A stretch of 64,000 bases of DNA from Plasmodium relictum (taxonomy: Eukaryota > Apicomplexa > Aconoidasida > Haemosporida > Plasmodiidae): positions 434,001-498,000 of the forward strand of contig NC_041685.1 of assembly GCF_900005765.1 (NCBI RefSeq), written 5' to 3'. Positions within the stretch are counted from its first letter, which is position 1. Every line of letters begins with the position of its first letter. Positions 45,401-54,612 of the stretch are shown here, piece after piece. The notes beneath the pieces are model-generated. The model was not told the DNA's origin. It did no database searches and saw nothing but the letters and a program-made list of their open reading frames with translations. Both the position numbers and the translations under genes were made by a program.

Positions 45401-45495
45401 TTCAGGTAATTAATATCTTCTGTTATTTCCATTATTTCATCATTTAACTGAGTAGTTACATTTTGTAATAAAGCTAATAGCACTTCTTTACTCAT
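42427..45495 (-). CDS. Coiled-coil protein, 1022 aa
   Basis: Function not recognised. The protein starts MSKEVLLALLQNVTTQLNDEIMEITEDINYLKNK, a helical N-terminus, followed by a basic helix (KRNYHKRKKRKYEELNEFFSKYIKFLLDKRKDY). Residues about 200-500 are low-complexity Ser/Asn/Lys, including the Ser run SNSSSSFSSSSNF. Residues about 570-920 are a long coiled coil with heptad Leu/Ile/Glu/Lys (for example LYLQLLERQNELERDRNFYKKELEKLQND and LQSELDLTQERLIKEKELNESL). The Ser/Lys-rich tail ends FHKNCKYKIRLEQYEN. There is no motor, kinase or membrane segment. The architecture fits a cytoskeletal, centriolar-plaque or scaffold component, but nothing decides which. Single exon; its 5' flank is the 4.3-kb stretch without a gene. 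Confidence 0.7.
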   Translation of the reverse strand: MSKEVLLALLQNVTTQLNDEIMEITEDINYLKNKQKITKNKRICDIVKRNYHKRKKRKYEELNEFFSKYIKFLLDKRKDYIESSTTQNLEGDQYIKKLMENINKTNISEEENVKNLKDMYQKRNILKDILRLIKSNDIKNLNYENSQNILSDLILKIKDISEINGEHCNKIANKKKSKSEINKIKNEKRINNIGKQILNYLNRNDETFSQMDESSTAPPASSRTCSNSEKASDNEQTNKSKNLKKEDFANEVKNMLLENKEEKKSLAYFNNSIQNENTKILEKRNSSYSNHQFQHKSNNKIFLNYKSKKNDFDKLLNKFNLTKKSFSNTETKLKVSFLENKELNKGNISLAMKNKQINNSSSLNSNIITRSNNFLKTYMTNSQSSNLNNNSKAPINYLSSSINGYSRNVHNKRDNEKKGEKERKYPSNSSSSFSSSSNFKYKKSRSNSNNSYGRKKYIFKINKNGKGVFSVDREEKLSKNIYDFEIIYNDSDSNESDRLISAEDKNKKILHFTFVESGKKIHEVKNLYISNDELIKNLHFYNNNNNNNSSDIKNKYRDYNGNESSHKEEKDMNVLEDKIKNLKEENFRRKYEITRIIDDIKYKKLHINEEESYSVEFVETNRLRGLYLQLLERQNELERDRNFYKKELEKLQNDIKNSTLPISEFFKEEKKIFLEREKEFYKNEKNYLKKKNELKKTIIELQSELDLTQERLIKEKELNESLNNIIKEHKDILDKSKIEQTNLDDANETKLKILNDECERFKKTIEEGKKEKDKLCEEIGMHLNKIEKMNEELTHLKQDDSFDKFRKIVLEKVNKTDGDIKNLAQLLELLTKELENKTIKENLISKQIIEVEQKYLKNKKLLSMSKKKLKKKKKKIDNMNEEISYLIKKNRNLIKTIRHLKLQNSDLTITEKRGKEDSIFKDEEKKKKNDNLIYHKTYNNKIKSNDTSANIAHFLSKNRKGQLKNNKRFASFSDESSLFLFNANIKKGHSFEESSNNVREPKHLSKFHKNCKYKIRLEQYEN

Positions 45496-48400
45496 TTTTT
45501 TTTTTTACAAAAAGAAAAAAAAATGACTTCTGTTGAATTAACACAATTATTTTTAATATTTAATTCAGTTAAGGAAAACTATGTAATTTTCAGTATTTAC
45601 TGTCTTTTTCAAACAAAATATTTATTTGTAGTATAATTATTAAAAACTTAAAATATAAAAATATATTTAATTTCCAATGTTATATATGTAAAATATCCAA
45701 CACTGTTATAGTTATTTTATGAATTAATAAAATAACATCTTTTTAAATAGAAATTTAAACAATTATAAAATTTAAATTAAAATATGGACAAAAAGGTAGT
45801 GTATATATAAATATATGATTTTTAGAAGACAAAATCGAACTTTTCATTTATTTAAAGTTTATATATATGATGAATAAAAGGATATAAATAATATAAAAGT
45901 AAATCTACTCAATATAAAATTATAAATTATTTTATTAAAAATAAATCACTATTTAAATAATATTTAATGTAATTTTTAATAAAAGAATAAAAAAATAATG
46001 TTTAATTTATATAGAAATTAATGTAAATAATATTTTCCAAAAAAATATTGCAGGAGTAATTTTTAATATTAAAATAATTGTTAAAATAATTTTTTTTTTT
46101 TTAATTTTTTTAAATATAGATATAATTTTTATTAAAATAATTAATTTAGATTTATATTTTTTATTTTGGTAATTTATAAAAAGTTGTGTTTCAAAATAAT
46201 GTTTTCTCTCTTTAAGTTACAAATGCATAACAAATCCCTTATGTTGTTGTAAAACATAATAATAATTTATGTCTTATATAAAATAATTAAAGTAATATAA
46301 ATATATACCTTTAGATCTAAGTAAATAGTGTTATTTATACATTTTTTGCAAATTTTTTGTCAATATTGATTAACAAAATAATCTTTTATTATATACCTTA
46401 ATTTTAAAATAAATTATTATTATAAAAAAATATATGCGAATTAAAATTATTAAGATTTTTTATGAAAACATAAGAGTACCTTAATAGAGATGCTAATTTT
46501 TTTTTATTTATAACTAAATATTTTTAAAACAACAAATAAAAAATGTACATAAAAGATTACAATTTTTTTTTTTTTTTATGTAATTTTAGTTTTTTTTTCA
46601 AAATTGTGCAGTTAAAATGCCATTTGTTAATGCACACATTGGGAGTTTATTGCACATGCGTATATAAAAATATCCAAGGTAAATACAGTTTTTTTTTTTA
46701 TGGATTCTTAAAATATTTTTTCAAAAAAAATAATAAAGTAGAATATATGTAAAGAAAAATATTAAAGTACAAAATTGAAAATAGGATAATTTAAGGAACG
46801 ACAAAAATGAAAATTTTTTTTCTCTATCCTTTTTTCTGTAATTTAAATTCTTATGTGATAAGGGGGAAAAAGGGAAAAAAAAAAATCCGTAAAATTTTAT
46901 TTTACGTGATTCTGAGATTTTTATATTAGGATATATCATATATAAATGCATTATATGCATTTATAAATATATTAGATCCAATTAATAATCTTCTTTTAAT
47001 GTTTTATAAAATTTTATTATATTTATATATTAATTTTTCTGACGTAAAAAAATATAGTTAGTAAAAGATAAATAAACTATTTAAAAAAAAAAAACAAAGT
47101 CTTGTTAACAATATAAATGATATTTCTTCAATGATAATTTGGAAAAAATTGTTTAAAAAGGAATGCCTTAAAAAATCATAGATCTTTAGAATTTTCATAT
47201 ATTTATAAAATGAAAATTTATACAATTAATAAAGATAAAAATCTAATAATTATTTATTTATTTCTCATTGTATTTTAATTTGCATTTTTTTACTCATCTA
47301 ATTAACAAATAAGAATTATTTACAATTGAATAATTATTATAAATATTAATTATTAAAATTATTTATTTTCGGTAAAATAAAATGAACTTAATGAAATAAA
47401 ACTTTTATTTCAAAGGAGAAGGATATAATGAAAATTTTAACTTATATATTTTTTTATTTATTCTTCCTAGTTACAAAATTAAAGATAGACATTTTTATTT
47501 TATATATATTTAATTATAAAAATAAAAAAGGAAGTAGCATCACATCTCTAAGGTAGTAAATATGTATAAAATTTTGGAGATATTATCCATTCAAATTAAA
47601 TATTTTTTATATTTTTTAGCATCTATGCTTCTCTTTCTAAGAAAATTATTAATTTTTCTCAATATAAATGAAAAAAAATATGTATACTTTATAAAATCTT
47701 CATTACAACTCCAATGAAGATTTTAAAATTTTTCTTTAAACTTATTTTTTAATGTTAAAGGAGTATTACTTTTTGAGTTTTTCGATGAACTCATTTTATC
47801 TCTTATTAATAACTTAAAAACATTATTTAGCATACATTAAATTAATTAATATATATATTTAATCAATTTTATTTAAAAGAAACAAAAAATTAATTACTGT
47901 AACATTAATAAACTTAAAGTTATAAATATTATATCTGCAAGACTTATTCTTACCATATTTGATAATTCATTTATATTTATATATTAATTAGTATATATAT
48001 ACTTTAGTTATCTCATTCATTTCTATTTCCTCTTTTTATTAAGAATCTTTTATTTTTTACATGAAATATCAATGAATTACTTGCATATTCTCTTGTGAAA
48101 TTAAGATGGATTAATTCTTTTTTTTTTTATATTTAATTCAATAATTAATAGCAAAATAATATAAGCTACAATTTTTTTTTTCCTATAAGTATTTATGAAT
48201 AATTTGTATTTTTTTTTTTTTATTAAATAAATACTCATTGCTTCTTACGAAATTTGATATTAAGTTTATGATTTTATGTACTGGGATTAAATGCGCATTT
48301 CTTGTATTCATTATAATATCAACTAAAATAAAAATTTTAAGGCATTTTTATATTTCTCTTATACTTAAAAATTATTTGTGTGAATGTAATTGTTTAGGAG

Positions 48401-49768
48401 CATATAAATATATTTGAAATTTTGTTATAATTTTTTGGTTCCTTATAAAATTTTTTAAAACTTTGCATTTAAAATCTACAACTAATTTACTAGAAGATCT
48501 TTAAGCCATTAAACAAAAGTTCTTCAAAAAAATTTAAATGATTTAAAAAGTTACTTTCCATATATAATTGAATACCTTAATATATTCTAAATTACTATTC
48601 AATTTAAACTATAAGGAAATAAATATTTTAGAAAATTAACTTTAAAAAACTTAAAAAAAAATTAAAGGGTGTAAAATTGTAAAAAAATGTAAACAAATTT
48701 AAAGAATGAAAAATATTTAAATTGCATATAACTTATATAAATAAAGCACTAAGTTTAAAAAAAAAAAAAAAAAATTCACATTCATTCAATAATAATTTTT
48801 ATGATTAATGTTTTTCTACAAAAATTCGCCGATGGAAACAAACGAACTGTTTTCCATCATATAAAATCTTGCCAATATAATCATTTTCAATATTTTTTAA
48901 AGTATACTATATTTTTACATTTGTATATAAATACAATAATATGAGTATATAATGAAAGTATAAAGTTTTTTTTTTTTTGTATGTTATTTAGTTTACATAA
49001 TTAAAAATATAAAAAAAAGTTATATAAAATATAGCATATGCTTTTTTAAAACTACATTATAGATATCACAAGTAAAAATCATTGGCTAACTTTTAATATA
49101 TATATAAAAAATGAATTAACAAGAAAAAAATAAATCGTTATCTTATTTGCATTTACATAAAATTAAATACTATACATGTAAAAAACTGATAATTTATTTT
49201 TATATATTAAAAAGCATATATATTTAATTTGCAATTATGTGCAATATAAATTGAATAGTTTTTAGTTTTATAAAAAAAAAAGAAAAAAAAAAAACTTATT
49301 TTACAATTGAATCTAATATATATTAAAATATTGAAAAAAATTTAATTATTAATAATGTATATATATGTATATATATATATATATTTTTTAATATGATATA
49401 TCTTTTAATATAATTATTTTTTTTTTTTATTATTATTTATTATGAATAGATACATATAAAGAAGATATATGTGTATAAACATGAACAAAAAATTAATGCC
49501 AAAAAAAAAAAAAAATTATACATATTAAAATTAATGTAAATATTTAAAATATAAAAAAATTAATAGACAAATATATTTAACAAATGAAAAAAATGAAAAG
49601 AAAAAAAAAAAATTTTTAAATGAAAAACTATTCCGTTTTTTTATTTTAAACAATGACTAAAACATTATTATTTTAATTAAAAGAGATTTTAAAAATATTA
49701 AAATTCAAAATAAGCATAAAAAAGAAAAAAAAAATCAAATAAAGAAATATTAAGTAGAACCTTAAAAA
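45496..49768. other. 4.3-kb intergenic stretch without a recognisable gene
   Basis: Lies upstream of the coiled-coil gene and downstream of the acyltransferase, both on -. No frame has gene-like composition. The frames at 46543-46752 (+) and 46721-46960 (-) are short and homopolymer-rich at both ends. The stretch is not uniform. It contains a less A/T-rich island (about 46608-46680), an 11-bp inverted repeat with ATGCAT arms (46941-46965), a 13-bp perfect stem (47692-47725), a 12-bp palindrome AAATGCGCATTT (48289-48300) and a GATGGAAAC hairpin (48831-48858). A non-coding RNA or a gene of tiny exons is possible. A centromere seems unlikely because the base composition is not extreme compared with the flanks. 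Confidence 0.5.
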
Positions 49769-51464
49769 TTATGATTTTTCACTTAAATTTTTTTCTTTAT
49801 TTAATTGTTTAGTTGCTACTTTACCCAAAGCGTTTTGAAAATATTCCACTTTTAATCTCAATGATCCTGGCCAATCATTATAATCGTCTATATCTTGGGG
49901 GGCTTTGCTGTTGTATTTCTTCATATTTTTAAACATTATTTTAGATACCTCATCATGAAATATGTTTATTTTTTCTTCTTCTGTTAAGTTAGCATGTTCT
50001 GGTTTATCTGGAGGATAAACTTTTGGTAACCAATAAGTTCTCAATTCCATACTTTGGTACTAAAAAAAAAAAAGATAGAAAAAAAATATATTCATTGAAT
50101 AAAGAAAAAAGAAAAATTTAGAATAATATTTTATATTTTTTTCATTACATTTGCCGCAGATAAAAATATCCACCAAGTAAAAGGAAGAATGTCATAAGAT
50201 GGATTAAAAAGATCATAGTCATAAATCAATAAAACTGGTGTTATTGGAAGCAAAGAAAAAAAGGCTCCCTTTTTCTGTTCAATTAATTGCATTCCATTTG
50301 AAGTAGTTCCTTCAGAAAAAATAACAAATGATGGATAATTGTTTTTTTTATCATTTACTAGTAACTGTCTTTCTTTAATACTTTCTAATGCCTTTTTCCT
50401 ATCTTCTGATTTTTCTCTATAAACAAGTACACATTTTAAAGCTAGAACACTAGCTCCTATAAACCTATCTTTTCTTAACGATTTTTTTGCAACAAAACTA
50501 CAAGCATGTTCACTTATAAAATAAAAAGGATCTAACGCAGATACATGATTTGATACTATATTCTTTGGCCATTCGTTATCACATAAATAGTGACTTTCTA
50601 TTTTGTTTATACCGAAAATCCACAAAGAAAGTCTGCAAACCATTTTTAAGAATTTTAGATAAATTTCTAAAATAGAATTATCTTCATTTTCATCAGTATT
50701 TCTCAAAATAAAAGAAATTATAACTTTATATTAAAATTTATAAAAAAAAGAAAAAAAAAAAATTGAATTAAAAATTTTAAATTACTTATATATGTATAAT
50801 TATAAAAATAAATACTTAGAGTGATTAAAAATTAGATATATAAATATATGCTTATTCTATATAATTTAATTATAAAAAATTAAACAGAACATTGCATATA
50901 TACATTGTAGTAAATATATATATATATTATATATATTATGTATCTTTATTATATACCACAAAATGATAAATTAGTTACAGAGACAATGAATACTGCTACT
51001 AGTTTCCATGTTGCCTGATCATAAAAAAAAATAATGACAAAATTTTTTTTTGAAGAATTAAATAAAGAATATTACTCCTTTATTTGTTTTTCGTTTTTCG
51101 TTTTTCGTTTTTTTTTTTCCTATATAACCACAAAAATAACTCCATAAAGTAGGTTTCTATATTTCATGTGGATAAGATCATTCCGTTCGAAAGCTGTATA
51201 AGGATGTATATTTTTTTTGTTTGTATAATTTTTACATGATGAAATACTCTCTACTGGGAAATATTTCAGATCCAATTTTTTTAAGTTATAATAAACTCTA
51301 GTTGCATACAAAATTAGGAGGGTTAAATAAATTATTATCGTACAAAAATATATATGATAAAAATCCCATATCCATTTTTTAAAGAATATTTTATTCATAA
51401 ATAATTTCACATGAAGAGCAAATATAATATGTGATACTATATGGTACTCAAATTTCCTAATCAT
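49769..51464 (-). CDS. Lysophospholipid acyltransferase (PlsC; LPCAT/LPEAT-like), four exons
   Basis: Transfers acyl chains to lysophospholipids in the ER membrane. Exons in coding order: 51129-51464, 50957-51014, 50149-50723 and 49769-50059, total 1260 nt and 419 aa, with donors GTTATA, GTATAT and GTAATG. The catalytic NHVSALD (His191, Asp196) and the glycerophosphate-binding FSEGTTSNG (about 267-275) are both present. EGTTSNG...KKGAF is the form typical of the LPCAT/LPEAT group rather than plain AGPAT (EGTR). Two or more N-terminal hydrophobic segments precede the domain, and the small second exon completes one (LVAVFIVSVTNLSF|VIISFIL). The C-terminus (LPKVYPPDKPEHANLTEEEKINIFHDEVSKIM) matches the family's end of domain. 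The start of exon 3 at 50723 was chosen because the acceptor after ATAAAG restores frame; the more obvious TTTTGAG at 50709 does not. Confidence 0.87.
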
Positions 51465-53348
51465 TTTATTTCCTTTTTTATTCCTTTTTCTTAATTTTTT
51501 TTTTAATTTTGGATTATCTTACTTTACATGAATAAGGTTTTATATGTATAAATTTAATAATTTATCAGACAATTTTACTTTTTTAATCTTAACTTTACAT
51601 TATATTTAATTATATGATATATAAAAAAAAATCAAAAAAAAAAAAAAAAAAAGCTAAAAAAAAAAAATAATATATTACAAAATTAAAAAGCTGTAAAAAA
51701 TATGTAAAAAAAAAAAAAAAAAAGGCTATATATTTTTATATAAACGCATTATACTCCCATTTTATTGATATAATTTTATAATTATATTAACAGTCTATTT
51801 TTAAACACTTTAGATTAATAAAAAAAGATAAGAAAAACTATTTTTAATTATAATTTTTAAGAAAATGCAAGAAAAAAGGAAAAATAAGGAAAAAAAGATA
51901 CAAAAATATATATATTTGATGATCTTTGTTTTTTACCCCCCCCATACTAATGTTTTAATAATATATATTTATTATAACTCATATTTCTGTAATGAAAAAT
52001 CTTATTTCCTTCTGTAAAAATTATTTTTTTCACAAAAATATTTTGAAAAAATTTCTTGAAAATAAATATATTCGTACCTATATGATAAAGAACTAGGACA
52101 AAAAAAAATTTAACAAAATATTACAATTATAACTATAAGAAAAAAATGATAATTCTTTTTCTATCTATTTCTAAATATTTGCTGTGCATATGTATATCTA
52201 CTATTCCTTTTTTTATATATGTTTAAAAAAAATTATTTTAAATTACATAAATATAAGGAATACATTTCCATAAAAAACAAATAATATAAATAGAATAATT
52301 TGACTTATTTTTAAATATATAAATAGATATATTTTTTTTCCTTTATATAAATATATATATGCATGTGCAATGTGTGTTTGCCATTTTTATATAATTATTT
52401 TTGAGTGAAATATATTTGTAATCATAAATAATAAAGGTGTATTAAAAAAATATAAATATATATGATAAAATCATATAAATAAAAATAATTAAAACTCTTA
52501 TTAATTTTCTTTTATTTTTTCTACCTTTAATGGTTAAAGAAAAATAAAGTTAAAAAGTATTATATACATATATATATATAAAATTAAGTGGATATTTTAC
52601 AGTTTAAAAATATTTTATAAATATTTGTTGAAACTAAAAATTTTTTAAAGTATTTTAATGAGGGAAACAAAAATGTGTAAAAGCATACATCTTCCTATCT
52701 TTTTTTTTAGATAGCATAATTATCCGAACGTGCTATGCAAACCATTTCTTTTTAATTACTTTAAGCATTTATTATGACATAAAAGATAAATATAAATAAA
52801 AATTTATTTTTTTATTGTATAACTTTTTATTTTATCATAGGAATTGAACACATTGAAAAAATATTTTTTGTCTATGAAATTTCTATTTTTTTAATTTACG
52901 AATATTAGAAATTTTTTTTTTTTTGTCTTCATATATTATTTTAACAACTCTATGAGTGCATATTTTTATTTTAATTTAATATATTACAAAAAAAAAAAAA
53001 AAAAATCCACATAAAAAAAAAAAAATATATACATATTTTTTTTCGTTTTAATTCTAGAATTAAAATATTTATCTCAATTTTTATTAGATCTTCATTTAAT
53101 TTTTTTTTCTTGAATTACATTATGAAGTAACCTTAGAAGTGCATATATTTTTTTCTAATAATCTAGAAAAACATTTTAATTTCACTTATCTGGTATAAAG
53201 ATGAAGCCTTTATTTTTGTTAAATAAAGATATGATAATATTAGACATTTTTCATTTTATTTAATACTAGTACTAATTTATGTTATTTTTTCAAAATTTTT
53301 TATAAACAATACAATAATTAGGTAATTTTATTTATAAAAGGTAAAAAA
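51465..53348. other. Divergent intergenic, acyltransferase / signal-anchored protein
   Basis: About 1.9 kb. It contains an uninterrupted run of eight C at 51936-51943, very unusual in this base composition, and GCATGTGCAAT at 52361-52371, a candidate ApiAP2 site. No gene is seen. Confidence 0.55.
52361..52371. promoter_or_regulatory. Candidate ApiAP2 site GCATGTGCAAT
   Basis: An 11-base string that also occurs on the reverse strand at 46649-46659. Its first nine bases recur at 33983-33991. It lies roughly midway between two divergent starts. The GTGCA core is typical of several ApiAP2 domains. Which factor binds, if any, is unknown. Confidence 0.35.
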
Positions 53349-54353
53349 ATGATTCATTTGATAGTGCAGGTTTTTTCTTTTAATTTTACAAACGCAGTAT
53401 GTTTTTCATTTTTAATTTTTATAATTTTATTTTCATTTTATTCAAAAAATAAATATATGCATAAATTCAATAATAATAATAATATCTGCAAAAAAAAATA
53501 TTATATAAACTCTCGCAAAAATAAAGGAGATATTTCGAAGAATTTAAGTAAAAAAACAAATAATTTGACTGATAATAAAGAGAATGATAATCTAAAATAT
53601 GAGAAGAAATTTCTTTTTAAAAGGAAAAATAAATTTTTAAAAAAAATGAAGCAAAAATTATTTCATAATAATTTAACATATTATAATTTTAGATATATAT
53701 TAGACTTTAATGTAAGTAAAAAAGCTAAAAAAAAAAAGAGGAAACTAGTCTATAGTATATCAAATGAAAAAAAAAAAAAAATAAATATAAAAAATAAGAA
53801 TTTATATGAAAATAATATTGCACAAACTACCATAATAGAAGAGAAAGCTAAACCTTTCGCTATTTTTAATAATGAAAAAAAAGAAGATATAGAAAAAATG
53901 CTAGTAGATCTAAGAGATATTTATGATAATTTAAAAATTTTAGTTGACAATAGAGATTTAAAAGAGAAAAAAAAAACAAATTTATTTGCAGCAGCAAATA
54001 TAAATAATGAAAAACCTTTAAAGAAAAATGCACATCCTTTAAATAATAATGAAGGATTAAATTATGAAAAAATGCATAATTGTGTGTATGAAAAGTTCAA
54101 TAAAGAAAATATAACATCACATAAAAATGAAATAGAATCTTATATTTGTGATCTATTTAAAATATATAAAAAAATAGAATTATTAAAAGATACAAACACA
54201 TATAAATATGTGTGTACGTTTAATGAATATTGTAATTTTCTATTAAATTTTAAAGTATTAGATTATTTAGATATATGTAGAAATAACAATATAGCTAAAG
54301 AAATAAGTACCAATCTAATACAAAAAGTAATTATCTACATGTGGAGAATTTAA
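53349..54353 (+). CDS. Signal-anchored Lys/Asn-rich unknown protein, 334 aa
   Basis: Not recognised. The N-terminus MIHLIVQVFSFNFTNAVCFSFLIFIILFSFYS holds a hydrophobic segment of about 20 residues, followed by a long basic Asn/Lys-rich region (residues about 35-155) nearly free of acid. This could be an apicoplast leader or, less likely, an exported-protein leader; no clear RxLxE/Q/D motif was seen at the expected distance. The C-terminal half looks folded and helical: NNEKKEDIEKMLVDLRDIYDNLKILVDNRDLKEKK, then ESYICDLFKIYKKIELLKD and EYCNFLLNFKVLDYLDICRNNNIAKEISTNLIQKVIIYMWRI. Its pattern of paired helices would suit a small organellar subunit, but no family is apparent. Confidence 0.6.
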   Translation: MIHLIVQVFSFNFTNAVCFSFLIFIILFSFYSKNKYMHKFNNNNNICKKKYYINSRKNKGDISKNLSKKTNNLTDNKENDNLKYEKKFLFKRKNKFLKKMKQKLFHNNLTYYNFRYILDFNVSKKAKKKKRKLVYSISNEKKKKINIKNKNLYENNIAQTTIIEEKAKPFAIFNNEKKEDIEKMLVDLRDIYDNLKILVDNRDLKEKKKTNLFAAANINNEKPLKKNAHPLNNNEGLNYEKMHNCVYEKFNKENITSHKNEIESYICDLFKIYKKIELLKDTNTYKYVCTFNEYCNFLLNFKVLDYLDICRNNNIAKEISTNLIQKVIIYMWRI

Positions 54354-54612
54354 AAAATATAATAAAATGTTCAGAAAACAAAAAAAAAAAATTGAGAAGT
54401 CTAAATATTAATTATGATTTTATACTAGTATTAACTTTTTCTTTTTTTTTCATTAAGTAAAAGAAGCAATTATAAATATTTTTTTTATTACTCTATAATG
54501 TTTTAAGTGTATATACATATGTTATTCTATTATATAAATGTTAAAAAAAAAAAAAAATTAACAATTCATTTTTCTGGTTATTCTTTTATCTTTTTTATTT
54601 TAAAATACATTT

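Noticed and set aside
47774-47793. C/D-box snoRNA reading near TTCGATGAACTC
   Set aside because: The C-box-like string is imperfect (CGATGA) and no CTGA D box at a suitable distance was found.
45496-49768. Centromere
   Set aside because: Plasmodium centromeres are even more A/T-rich than normal spacers and carry short tandem imperfect repeats; this stretch has G/C-richer patches instead.
53046-53065. 20-bp perfect palindrome TTTTAATTCTAGAATTAAAA
   Set aside because: In DNA this rich in A/T, palindromes of this length are expected by chance; no other supporting signal.
53349-54353. PEXEL-exported protein
   Set aside because: A signal-like segment is present, but no convincing RxLx(E/Q/D) motif 15-30 residues after it; the long acid-free leader fits the apicoplast better.
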